From: Alphaproteobacteria bacterium
Lineage (GTDB): Bacteria > Pseudomonadota > Alphaproteobacteria > SHVP01
NCBI GenBank assembly: GCA_009694165.1
Contig: SHVP01000022.1
Coordinates: 1-29,855, forward strand
Direction: 5' to 3'
Length of the DNA: 29,855 bases
The position numbers were made by a program, and so were the translations under genes. The notes under the pieces were generated by a model. The model was not told the origin of the DNA. It worked only from the letters and a program-made list of their open reading frames with translations, and did not search any database. Position 1 is the stretch's first letter. Every line of letters starts with the position of its first letter. This document shows, piece by piece, positions 8,294 through 16,077 of this stretch.

Positions 8294-9456
8294 GGGCCCG
8301 GTTTTGGCGGTGACGGCTGGGCCCGGGCGACGGCGCGCAACACCTTGTCGAGGGCCGCCGCCGCCGCGGCAATTGTGCGTTCGCGCTCGACGAATCGCAG
8401 CGCCTGCTTTCCCATGGTGTGGCGCTCGTCGTGATGGTCGAGCAAGTGCGCCACCGCCGCCGCGAACGCTGCGGCGGAATGTTCGGGAACGAGCAGCGCG
8501 GTCTCGCCCCGGCGCACGACATCGGGAACCCCGCGCACGTCGCCCGCCACCACCGGGACACCGGCTGCCTGCGCCTCCAGGAGGGCCATGCCGTAGGCCT
8601 CGTGGACGGCGGGCCAGACGTAGAGATCGGCGGCGGCGTAGAGCGAGGGCAACTCGGCTTCGGCGACGGCGCCCAGCCAGACGATGCGCTTCCCGAACGG
8701 CGCAAAGGCGGCGGTGATGTCAGCCCGCGCCCGCCCGTCGCCGGCGACCAGAAGTTGCCAGGGACGGTCATCCAAGCGGGCGAGCGCATCGGCCAGCACG
8801 CGGTAAGAGTCGTGCTTGGGTCCTTCCCGCATCATCGCCACGGTCAGCAGCCACGGAACGTCCGCGTCGGCCGGGCTATTGAGGGCCCAATGGCGGCGAT
8901 GGATCGCGCGCTCGGCATGGGCCTTCGCGAAGGGACCATGGTCGAGAAAGGGCGGCAGAAATACGTGGGGCGTCGCCGGTGTGGTGAGGTCGGCGACGCA
9001 CGCCATATCGAGAAGAGTGGGACTGATGATCGCATCGGCCGCGGCAATCGCCACCCGCGTTGCTTCATGTCCGATCGACCATGGTCCGTTCGCCCGCTTG
9101 GGCGCGAAGGACACTTCGACCGCGACGTAAGGCAAGCCGAGTTCGCGTCGCATTACCGGGCCGAGCCAATCGGGGGCCTTGTAATAGACGTGATAGGTAA
9201 ACCAGACGTCTGGACGCTGCGATGGATGGCGCTGGTAGGCGGCGATCAAACGTGCGGCTTCGTCGGCTGATGCCCGGATCAGCGCCGCCTGACGCGCTGG
9301 GTCGGCGGCCTTCAGATGGGTCCGCAACTCGCTCGCGATGGCGACCTCGTGGCCGGCCAAATCCAACGCCGCCATCAACAAGCGACCCATGCGGCGGTCG
9401 CCCGACGGAACGGCGCTCAGGGGCGACTTCATCGGTGCGTAGAAAGCAACGCGCAT
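8290..9456 (-). CDS. Glycosyltransferase family 4-like protein
   Basis: This is a 388-residue GT-B enzyme. The N-terminal lobe begins MRVAFYAPMKSPLSAVPSGDRRMGR, with the glycine-containing loop of GT4 proteins. The C-terminal lobe contains LLTVAMMREGPKHDSY, the substrate-strand LLVAGDG, and the retaining-enzyme EX7E motif in HEAYGMALLEAQAAGVPVVA. It should transfer a sugar from a nucleotide-sugar donor with retention of configuration; acceptor and sugar are unknown. It starts two bases after the upstream glycosyltransferase stop and overlaps the phosphatase gene by ATGA. The C-terminus is alanine- and proline-rich with no domain. Confidence 0.92.
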   Translation of the reverse strand: MRVAFYAPMKSPLSAVPSGDRRMGRLLMAALDLAGHEVAIASELRTHLKAADPARQAALIRASADEAARLIAAYQRHPSQRPDVWFTYHVYYKAPDWLGPVMRRELGLPYVAVEVSFAPKRANGPWSIGHEATRVAIAAADAIISPTLLDMACVADLTTPATPHVFLPPFLDHGPFAKAHAERAIHRRHWALNSPADADVPWLLTVAMMREGPKHDSYRVLADALARLDDRPWQLLVAGDGRARADITAAFAPFGKRIVWLGAVAEAELPSLYAAADLYVWPAVHEAYGMALLEAQAAGVPVVAGDVRGVPDVVRRGETALLVPEHSAAAFAAAVAHLLDHHDERHTMGKQALRFVERERTIAAAAAALDKVLRAVARAQPSPPKPGP

Positions 9457-9458
9457 CC

Positions 9459-10700
9459 CTATTCTGCCGCCTGGCGTCGCCTTAGCCCAAAGCGATCGGC
9501 GAGCTGGTCGATCCCCGCCGTCATCGAGAAGTGCTGTCGCACGCGCTGCGCGCCGGCCAACGCGAGGCGGCGGCGGAGGGCCGGGTTGCCGATCAGCGCT
9601 TGCAGCGCTTCGGCCAATCGCGGCGGTTGGGCGGGCTCGACAAGGGTTCCGTGCACCTGGTGGTCGATCAGTTCGGGAATGGCCGAAACGGCGGTCGAGA
9701 CGCAGGGGAGTTCCTGGCTAAGGGCCTCCATCAGCACGTTGGGCAATCCATCCCGGTCGCCGTCATCGGCGACCCGGCTGGCTAGGACGAAGAGATCGGC
9801 GGCGCGATAGAGCGGCAGTAGCTGATCCTGCGGCAGGGCGCCGCGCCATTCGATGCGGTCGGCGATCGCGAGCTTGGCGGCTAGGCGCCGCAGCCGTGGT
9901 CGTTCTCGCCCGCCACCGACATGGACAAAACGCCAATGTAGGTCCTGCGGTAACAGCGCGAGCGCCTGCAGCAGGTCCGCATATCCTTTCTTGGCAACGG
10001 CGCGACCGACCGAAAGGATGACGATCGGGTCACGGGAATCGCTGCCGGTGCGATCGGGCCTGCGATCGGTCAGGGCCGCAAATCGGTTGAGATCGATGCC
10101 GTGATAGGCGAGCCCGACGCGCCCAGGAGGGGCGAGCGCCGCCAGGTGCACGTGGTTGACGACTGTGCAGGTGACCAGCCATTGGCAGGACGCCAGTTTC
10201 TCGGCCTTCTCCCAGGCCGGAGTCGTCCAGATGTCCTTGGCGTGGGCCGAAGCCGACCACGGCAACTCGCGCAGGGCGGCGGCGTAACGGGCGACCGAGG
10301 CGGGCGTATGCAGGAAGTGGGCGTGGACTTGGGCGACCGCCGGATCCAGTTCATGCGCCAAGACCAGCGCCTGGCCGAACCGCCGACCGCGATTGGGTGT
10401 CGGGTCGCGACGGAAATCGCGCCACCACAGTTGCCAGGTCGATCGGTAGGTCGGCCAACGCCGGACGTGGCGCCACGCGCGCCAAACGCGCAACGGTTCG
10501 CGATAGAGATATTCCGGCAGATAAGAAACGGGCGCGGTGATCTCGCGGTGGATCGGGTGCACGGCGGCATCCGTCGGCCGGCGCAGCGAGACGATGCTGA
10601 TGTCGAGGCCGCGCATCTCCAGGGCACGGATTTCCTGGGCGATGAAGGTCTCCGACAGGCGCGGATAGCCTTTCAGGACGAATGCGACGCGGCCGGCCAC
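9459..10700 (-). CDS. Glycosyltransferase family 4-like protein (WcaL/AmsK-style)
   Basis: This is a 413-residue GT-B enzyme. The opening FVLKGYPRLSETFIAQEIRAL is the typical start of colanic-acid-type WcaL glycosyltransferases, where F/Y-PxxSETF is a hallmark. The C-terminal domain has ILSVGRAVAKKGYADLLQAL and LPNVLMEALSQELPCVSTAVSAIPELI. In the EX7E position the first acid is Asp (DGLPNVLME), a known variant in this subgroup. It is likely to add a hexose during exopolysaccharide or glycolipid assembly. The start at 10700 lies eight bases beyond the stop of the preceding gene, and its own stop is two bases from the next start. Confidence 0.92.
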   Translation of the reverse strand: MAGRVAFVLKGYPRLSETFIAQEIRALEMRGLDISIVSLRRPTDAAVHPIHREITAPVSYLPEYLYREPLRVWRAWRHVRRWPTYRSTWQLWWRDFRRDPTPNRGRRFGQALVLAHELDPAVAQVHAHFLHTPASVARYAAALRELPWSASAHAKDIWTTPAWEKAEKLASCQWLVTCTVVNHVHLAALAPPGRVGLAYHGIDLNRFAALTDRRPDRTGSDSRDPIVILSVGRAVAKKGYADLLQALALLPQDLHWRFVHVGGGRERPRLRRLAAKLAIADRIEWRGALPQDQLLPLYRAADLFVLASRVADDGDRDGLPNVLMEALSQELPCVSTAVSAIPELIDHQVHGTLVEPAQPPRLAEALQALIGNPALRRRLALAGAQRVRQHFSMTAGIDQLADRFGLRRRQAAE

Positions 10701-10707
10701 GCCAGCC

Positions 10708-11967
10708 TCACGCGCGGCGGAGCGTTTCCGGCTGGGCTCCGGTCTTTTCGGCGCGGCCGCGCAGCAGCCATGGGTGCACCAGACGGTGCACGCTCTCGAG
10801 CCCCTCCAGCAACCCGGGCACGACGATCTCGGACGGGCGACGTTGCTTTGGCATCTCGCGCAGGGCGTCGATCATTACCTGGCGATCGAGCTTGCCGTCG
10901 TTTTCCAGCATGCGGATGAGCCCGATTGTCTGGGCGCGGGCGGCACGAATGTATTGTTCCAGACGTGGCTCCGTGCGTGGCACGATGATCGCCCGTTTGT
11001 CGAGCGAGAGAATCTCGCAAAAGGTGTTGTAGCCACCCATGGCGACGATGCCGGCCGCGTTGGCCTCCAGACTCTCCATGTGGGCGTCGAAGGTGATCGC
11101 CTCGACCCGGCGGAGCCGGCTGGCGCGAGCTTTGAACTCCTCCTGCCGCTCTGGTTGCATGAACGGTCCGAGCACGATCAGCGCCCCATAGGGCAACCAG
11201 CCGCCGCCTTCATAGGCGCGCAGGACCCATTCAACGAGATCCTCGCCGTCGCCGCCGCCGCCCGGTGTCACCAGGAGGTAGGGTTGCCGCGTCACTTCGG
11301 GCGCCGGCCGCGGCGTCGAGATCTTGGGCACGCTGCGGCGCAAGTAGCCGGTGTAGCTCATCTTGTCGGTAACCGATTTTGGCAGCGGCATATCGGCCAA
11401 CGGTTCGCAGATCTGCGGCAGACCGTAGACCCAAATCTCGTCATACAGCGTCCGCAGCGCCGGCAGCACGTTCTTGCGCTGCCATTCCGGGGCGAGCAGC
11501 GTCGGTGCGTCCATGACGTCGCGCAACCCGAGCACCAGGCGCGTACCCCGTTCCTTCAGCAGTTCGAGCGTTTCCGTCACTTCGCCGCGCAGCCCAAGCG
11601 GCTCCTTGTCGACGATAAACATGTCGGGGTCGAAGATCTCGGCCGTGTGCTTGATGATCGAAGCCCGCATCGACAGTGTTTTCTCGAAGTCAATGTGCAG
11701 GTTGAGCGTCGTGTATTCGCCGTTACGCAGCTTAATCACCCCGGGTACCCGCACGAAATCGACGCGGGCACGAAAATCGAAGCTGCCGATGATCGGCGAG
11801 CCCGACAGGATCAGGATGGACAGGTTCTTGAAACGCTCGACCAGGGAATGGGCGATGGTGCGGCAACGGCGCAAATGGCCAAGCCCCATCGTGTCGTGGC
11901 TATAGATCAGCACACGACGGTCCGATTCGACGTCAAACGGATGACCAGGCGGGGCCACGCTTTGCAT
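10708..11967 (-). CDS. COG4671-type GT-B glycosyltransferase, first gene of the operon
   Basis: This is a 419-residue protein starting at ATG 11967 (MQSVAPPGHPFDVESDRRVL). The longer frame to 12129 would cross the divergent gene and adds a low-complexity N-terminus, so it is rejected. N-terminal signature YSHDTMGLGHLRRC is followed by LSGSPII. The C-terminal half carries LLVTPGGGGDG and a donor-site motif GIVAMGGYNTFCEILSL with VPRTEPRLEQ. These features match the predicted glycosyltransferases of COG4671, a poorly characterised relative of MurG. A purine-rich GGGAGG lies about 20 bases upstream, too far for a standard ribosome site, so the start may be weakly initiated. It heads an eleven-gene directional array and diverges from the exporter-like gene across 148 bases. 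Confidence 0.88.
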   Translation of the reverse strand: MQSVAPPGHPFDVESDRRVLIYSHDTMGLGHLRRCRTIAHSLVERFKNLSILILSGSPIIGSFDFRARVDFVRVPGVIKLRNGEYTTLNLHIDFEKTLSMRASIIKHTAEIFDPDMFIVDKEPLGLRGEVTETLELLKERGTRLVLGLRDVMDAPTLLAPEWQRKNVLPALRTLYDEIWVYGLPQICEPLADMPLPKSVTDKMSYTGYLRRSVPKISTPRPAPEVTRQPYLLVTPGGGGDGEDLVEWVLRAYEGGGWLPYGALIVLGPFMQPERQEEFKARASRLRRVEAITFDAHMESLEANAAGIVAMGGYNTFCEILSLDKRAIIVPRTEPRLEQYIRAARAQTIGLIRMLENDGKLDRQVMIDALREMPKQRRPSEIVVPGLLEGLESVHRLVHPWLLRGRAEKTGAQPETLRRA

Positions 11968-12115
11968 GGCGGGGATGATGGCATAGGCCTCCCGGGGTCG
12001 GAAGGAATTTTTGTTTATGGTTCGGCTATTTACGGATAGATTCGCCGGCCGAACGGAAGGCCGGTAGGGGGCGCAGCGTCGGCGCTTCTCGAAGTGGAAC
12101 GGGGTAGCGTCCGAC
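11968..12115. promoter_or_regulatory. Divergent intergenic region between glycan operon and exporter-like gene
   Basis: These 148 bases separate two divergent transcripts. The centre (about 12004-12044) is strikingly AT-rich compared with its surroundings, as expected where two promoters sit back to back. I see no convincing -35/-10 pair on either strand. Next to the AT-rich core is a perfect 6-bp inverted repeat, CCGGCC at 12045-12050 and GGCCGG at 12059-12064, separated by eight bases. It could bind a dimeric regulator or form a hairpin in the exporter leader. Shared control of both units is an inference from the geometry. Confidence 0.5.
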
Positions 12116-14788
12116 ATGGAAACGAGCATCTTTCGCTACATCCTGCGGTACAGCCGCAGGAATCAAATAATTCTTGTGTTGCTGGCGGTCCTGTCCTGGC
12201 CGGCGCAGTACGCCTCCTACGAACTGCCCAAGCAGATCGTCAACGACGCCATCCAGCCCAAGCGGCCCTATCCGAAGGAAGCCACCCTTTTCAAGATCGG
12301 GCTCGGCTTCAACGTCGATCAGGTCACGTGGCTGTTCGCCCTCTGCGGCGTCTTTCTGTTCATCATCTACCTCAATCAATTCTTCAAATACATCAACAAC
12401 TCCTTCAAGGGCATCACCGGCGAGCGAATGCTGCGGCGCTTCCGCTACGAATTGTACGGACGGGTGTTGCGTTTTCCGCAGTCCACCTTCCGCAACATGT
12501 CGCAGGGCGAGATCATCCCGATGATCGCCGTCGAGACCGAGGCGCTCGGCGGTTTCATCGGCGACGCTTTTGCCGTGCCGGTGTTCAACGGCGGTCAACT
12601 GCTGGTGACGCTGTCGTTCCTGTTCCTCAACAATTGGCTGATGGGCATCGCCGCGGTCGCCTTCTATCCGGTCCAGCTGTTGGTCACGCCGCGTCAGCAG
12701 CGCAAGGTCAACCGGCTCGGCAAGGAACGCGTTCGGCTGGTACGGGCCATGTCGGACCGTATCGGCGAGGTCGTCCAGGGCGTCGAAGAAATTCACGTCC
12801 ACGACACCTCACGATTCGAGCGCGCCGACTTCTCGCGCCGGCTCGGCGCGATCTACCGCATTCGCCTGATGATCTACCAGCGCAAGTTCGCAGTGAAAGC
12901 CTTCAACAACCTGGTCCAGCAGTTCGGGCCGCTCAGCTTCTATGCGATCGGTGGTTACTTCGTGATCAAGGGCCAGATGGAGGTCGGCACATTGCTGGCG
13001 GCCGTCTCGGCGCAGAAGGATCTCGCCGGCCCGTGGAAGGAGATCCTCAACAACTACCAGATTCAAGAAGACGCCCGCATCAAGTACGAGCAGATCATTT
13101 CGCAATTTGATCCTGCCGGCCTGCGCGACCAGCGCTTGCTCGACACCGAGCCGGAGCAGGTTCTGCCCTTGAAGGGCGACGTGGTCGCCACCAACCTGTC
13201 GTTGAAAGACGACCAGGACGTGGCGCTGGTCGACGGCGTCAACCTGCGCTTCGGCCTGACCGAACGGGTGGCCGTGGTCGGGGCCGCCGGCAGCGGTCGC
13301 GAGCACCTGGCGCAGTTGCTGGCCCATCTTGTCGATCCGACCGCAGGCTCGCTCGCGGTCGGCGGCAACGATTTGGCCAAGACTCCTGAAGCGATTACCG
13401 GTCGGCGGATGGGCTATGTCGGGGCCGGCGGCTTCGTCTTCAACGCCGCCATCGGCGATAACCTGTATTACGGTCTGAAGCATCGCCAACTGGCGCCCAA
13501 TGCCGATCCCGAGGTGGTGGCGACCTATGAGCGTTTCAAGAGCGACGCCATCCTGGCCGGCAACTCGACGGACGATTATTTCGGTTTGTGGATCGACTAC
13601 CAGGCCGCAGGTGTCGACGCGCCGCCGGCGTTGACGCAGAAGTCTCTGCGGGTGCTGGAGACGGTCGGGCTGACCGACGACGTCTACAATTTTGGACTGC
13701 GCGGCACGATCGATCCGAAGCGCGAGGCGCAGGTCGCCGAATCGGTCCTGCGCGCGCGTGCCGCGTTCAAACAGCGCCTCGACAGCGATCCCTCGACGGC
13801 GGCGCTGGTCGAGCGCTTCGACCCGGTCAAGTACAACGAGAACGCGACGGTCGGCGAGAACCTGCTGTTCGGCAACCCGATCGGCGACGCGTTCAACATG
13901 GACCGCCTGGGCGAGAACGCTTACGTGCTTTCGGTGCTCGACAGGGCCGGTCTCACCGACAAGATGGTACAGACCGGCTATCAGGTCGCCTCGACGATGG
14001 TCGAGTTGTTCGCCGACCTGCCGCCCGACCACGAATTCTTCCAGCAATTTAGCTTCATCAAGTCCGACGACCTGCCGGAGTATCAGGCCATCCTGTCGCG
14101 CGTCGACAAGGATCACATCGATCAATTGAAGCCCGAGGAACGCGGCCGCCTGATGTCGCTGCCATTCCTGCTGATTCCGGCGCGCCACCGGCTCGGCATC
14201 GTCGACGAAGAGTTCAAGGCGACTATCCTTAAGGCGCGCGCTGTCTTTGCCGAGAGCCTGCCGGAGGAGCTGCGCAAGTCCGTCGAGTTTTACGATTCGA
14301 GCCGGTATATCGCCGCGGCGAACCTGCAGGACAACATTCTGTTCGGCAAGATCGCCTATGGTGAGGCGCAATCCGGTCAGCGCGTCGGCGCCTTGTTGGC
14401 CGCCGCCGCCGCCGCCGCCGGCCTGCACGACACGGTGGTCCAGGTCGGGCTCAACTTCCAAGTCGGCGTCGCCGGCTCGCGCTTGACGCCGGCGCAACGC
14501 CAGCGTCTGTTGCTGGCCCGATCGCTGATCAAGCAACCGGACGTTCTCATCGTCAACGAAGGCCTGTCGGCGCTCGATCCGGCCGGCCAGATGCGGATTA
14601 TGGGCAAGCTGCTCGAAGAGTTCAAAGACCGTTGTTTGGTTTGGACCATGCCCAGCCCGGACGCCGCCAAGGCGTTCGACCGGGTCGTGGTGATGCGAGG
14701 CGGGCGCGTATTGCGGGCCGGAACATTTTCCGAGCTCAACGGCTCCGGCACGGGAATCACCCAGTTGCTGGAAGAAAAAATCGCCTAG
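12116..14788 (+). CDS. ABC-exporter-like membrane protein with degenerate, expanded nucleotide-binding domain
   Basis: This 890-residue protein is built like a half-size ABC exporter. It has a membrane domain (hydrophobic segments at about 17-35, 70-92, 152-171, 174-192 and 268-298) and then a nucleotide-binding-like domain from about residue 354. Every key motif except the end of Walker B and the D-loop is changed. Walker A reads GAAGSGRE at 389-396, with the catalytic Lys and Ser/Thr lost. The Q-loop glutamine position is Ala437. The signature LSGGQ is LTPAQ at 790-794. Walker B is LIVNE, with Asp replaced by Asn814 and Glu815 kept. The D-loop SALD at 818-821 is kept, and the switch histidine is Met845. 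About 350 residues separate Q-loop and signature, against about 50 normally, and hold repeats described separately. It probably binds nucleotide poorly or not at all. Export activity, if any, is unproven. Confidence 0.85.
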   Translation: METSIFRYILRYSRRNQIILVLLAVLSWPAQYASYELPKQIVNDAIQPKRPYPKEATLFKIGLGFNVDQVTWLFALCGVFLFIIYLNQFFKYINNSFKGITGERMLRRFRYELYGRVLRFPQSTFRNMSQGEIIPMIAVETEALGGFIGDAFAVPVFNGGQLLVTLSFLFLNNWLMGIAAVAFYPVQLLVTPRQQRKVNRLGKERVRLVRAMSDRIGEVVQGVEEIHVHDTSRFERADFSRRLGAIYRIRLMIYQRKFAVKAFNNLVQQFGPLSFYAIGGYFVIKGQMEVGTLLAAVSAQKDLAGPWKEILNNYQIQEDARIKYEQIISQFDPAGLRDQRLLDTEPEQVLPLKGDVVATNLSLKDDQDVALVDGVNLRFGLTERVAVVGAAGSGREHLAQLLAHLVDPTAGSLAVGGNDLAKTPEAITGRRMGYVGAGGFVFNAAIGDNLYYGLKHRQLAPNADPEVVATYERFKSDAILAGNSTDDYFGLWIDYQAAGVDAPPALTQKSLRVLETVGLTDDVYNFGLRGTIDPKREAQVAESVLRARAAFKQRLDSDPSTAALVERFDPVKYNENATVGENLLFGNPIGDAFNMDRLGENAYVLSVLDRAGLTDKMVQTGYQVASTMVELFADLPPDHEFFQQFSFIKSDDLPEYQAILSRVDKDHIDQLKPEERGRLMSLPFLLIPARHRLGIVDEEFKATILKARAVFAESLPEELRKSVEFYDSSRYIAAANLQDNILFGKIAYGEAQSGQRVGALLAAAAAAAGLHDTVVQVGLNFQVGVAGSRLTPAQRQRLLLARSLIKQPDVLIVNEGLSALDPAGQMRIMGKLLEEFKDRCLVWTMPSPDAAKAFDRVVVMRGGRVLRAGTFSELNGSGTGITQLLEEKIA
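13439..14347 (+). repeat. Three diverged copies of the helical-subdomain segment inside the exporter-like gene
   Basis: In ordinary exporters a single TIxxNIxxG element follows the Q-loop. Here it occurs three times: AAIGDNLYYG at residues 444-453, ATVGENLLFG at 577-586 and ANLQDNILFG at 735-744. Each is followed by a V-L-x-x-x-G-L-x-D helix (VLETVGLTDD, VLDRAGLTDK, and LLAAAAAAAGLHD in the third). The stretch before copies 2 and 3 also matches: VLRARAAFKQRL with VERFDPVKYN, against ILKARAVFAESL with VEFYDSSRYI. Only the third copy continues into the signature-like region. This indicates internal tandem duplication at protein level; the DNA has diverged too far to show obvious repeats. Confidence 0.75.
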
Positions 14789-14800
14789 GGGAGGTGCGTC

Positions 14801-15256
14801 GTGAGTCTCAACGACGAAGTCGAACTCTTACGGACCATTCCGCTGTTCGCCAACATCGAGCCGTCGAAGCTCAAGTTGTTGGCCTTCACCAGTGAACGGC
14901 TGACGTTCCGCAAGGGGCAGAACTTGTGCACCCAGGGCGAAATGGGCGATGCCGCCTTTATCATCATCGATGGCGAGGCGGACGTCCTGGTCGAGGTGGG
15001 CGGTAAGGTGACGCCGGTGACCCGGGTCGGCAAACACTCGGTCGTCGGCGAGATCGCTATTCTCTGCGACGTGCCGCGAACGGCCACCGTGCAGGCGCTC
15101 ACCGACGTGACTGTCCTGCGCATCTCGAAAGAACTGTTCTTCCGCCTGGTGCGGGAGTTTCCGCAAATGGGCCTCGCCATCATGCGCGAACTGGCCCAGC
15201 GTCTCGAACGAACCACATCGCAACTGACGCGCGCCCTAGGGCGCGTCAGCGAGTAA
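14801..15256 (+). CDS. Stand-alone cyclic-nucleotide-binding (cNMP/CAP-like) domain protein
   Basis: This 151-residue protein uses a GTG start, preceded by a strong GGGAGG ribosome site six bases away and 12 bases after the exporter-like stop. It has the whole cNMP-binding beta-roll: an N-terminal helix LLRTIPLFANIEPSKLKLLA, the strand region FRKGQNLCTQGEMGDAAFII, and the phosphate-binding cassette VGEIAILCDVPRTATV with the key Glu and Arg present. A C-terminal helix ends at RALGRVSE. There is no helix-turn-helix, so it is not a transcription factor by itself. It may sense cAMP or cGMP and act on the partner membrane protein, by analogy with cNMP-gated transport proteins; that partner role is inferred. 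The single-transcript arrangement supports it. Confidence 0.9.
   Translation: MSLNDEVELLRTIPLFANIEPSKLKLLAFTSERLTFRKGQNLCTQGEMGDAAFIIIDGEADVLVEVGGKVTPVTRVGKHSVVGEIAILCDVPRTATVQALTDVTVLRISKELFFRLVREFPQMGLAIMRELAQRLERTTSQLTRALGRVSE
15224..15249. terminator. Hairpin at the convergent end of the cNMP and exonuclease III genes
   Basis: A perfect 9-bp stem is formed by CTGACGCGC (15224-15232) and GCGCGTCAG (15241-15249) with an 8-base loop. It spans the last codons of the cNMP gene and precedes the exonuclease III stop by 24 bases, so it could serve as a bidirectional transcription stop. There is no T-tract on either side, so it is not a standard intrinsic terminator. Confidence 0.4.
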
Positions 15257-15273
15257 TCCGCCGCGATCGCTCG

Positions 15274-16068
15274 TTAATCCAGCTCGAGTTTGACCACCAC
15301 CGGAACATGGTCCGACGGGGTCTGCCAGCCCCGCGTTTCCGTTGCGATCCGCATCGCGCGCAGCGCCGGTCGCAACCCAGGTGACAGCCAGACGTGGTCG
15401 AGACGCCGGCCCTTGTCGGCGCGCCGCCAGTCGGTGGCGCGGTAGCTCCACCAGGTGTAGAGCTTGCGATCGTCCGGCACGAAGTGGCGGACGGCGTCGT
15501 GCCAGTCGTGCGCGGCGACCGCTGCGGCGTAGTGTTCGACTTCGATCGGCGTGTGGCTGACGACGCTCAGGAGCTGGCGGTGTGACCACACATCGTTCTC
15601 GCGCGGGGCGACATTGAGGTCGCCCACGACGATGCGGCGCCGGTCGTCGGTGAGGCCCACGCCCCAACCGCGCAACTCGCGATAGAAGGCGAGCTTGTCG
15701 GCAAATTTCCGGTTGGTCGCCGGGTCGGGCACATCGCCGCCGGCCGGTACGTAGAAGTTATGCAGCTCGATGCCGCCGGCCACCTCGGCCGCGACGTGTC
15801 GCGCCTCGCCGGCGCACCACGGCAACACATGGACGCCGGCGAGCGGCACGCGCGCCAGAATGGCGACGCCGTGATAGCCCTTTTGCCCGCGGATGGCCTG
15901 GTGGACGTAGCCGAGTTCGCTGAAGGCGCGGCGCGGGAACGCGTCGTCGATCACCTTGGTTTCCTGCAGGCACAGCACATCGGGCTGATGACGACGGAGA
16001 AATCGCCGAACGTGCGCCAGGCGGCGGCGCACCGAGTTGATGTTCCAGGTGGCGACCGACAACCGCAC
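15274..16068 (-). CDS. xthA: Exodeoxyribonuclease III
   Basis: This 264-residue DNA-repair enzyme has AP endonuclease, 3'-5' exonuclease and 3'-phosphatase roles in base-excision repair. The family motifs are complete: WNINS at 8-12, QETK with metal ligand Glu36, FYVPAGGD with the catalytic Tyr106, GDLNVAP with Asp150 and Asn152, and the terminal SDHVPVVV holding the Asp-His pair. Translation starts with GTG at 16068 (GTG CGG TTG TCG). The gene is nine bases from the stop of the hypothetical gene upstream, so it is likely the last gene of a three-gene unit with 16078-17473. It converges with the cNMP gene. Length is normal for the family. Confidence 0.95.
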   Translation of the reverse strand: MRLSVATWNINSVRRRLAHVRRFLRRHQPDVLCLQETKVIDDAFPRRAFSELGYVHQAIRGQKGYHGVAILARVPLAGVHVLPWCAGEARHVAAEVAGGIELHNFYVPAGGDVPDPATNRKFADKLAFYRELRGWGVGLTDDRRRIVVGDLNVAPRENDVWSHRQLLSVVSHTPIEVEHYAAAVAAHDWHDAVRHFVPDDRKLYTWWSYRATDWRRADKGRRLDHVWLSPGLRPALRAMRIATETRGWQTPSDHVPVVVKLELD

Positions 16069-16077
16069 CGGCGGCGC

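Noticed and set aside
439..11967. Classical Wzy- or ABC-dependent capsule/O-antigen locus
   Set aside because: No polymerase, flippase, Wzm/Wzt pair, Wza/Wzc or priming transferase was found in the window.
10774..12039. Plus-strand open frame of 421 codons
   Set aside because: Antisense to the COG4671-type gene, whose signatures are clear; the shadow frame has none.
14399..14421. GCC repeat run
   Set aside because: It encodes a short alanine stretch in the helix of the third repeat copy; too short and in frame, so not treated as a separate repeat element.
12809..14536. Minus-strand open frame of 575 codons
   Set aside because: Antisense shadow of the exporter-like gene; arginine-, valine- and aspartate-heavy with no recognisable domain.
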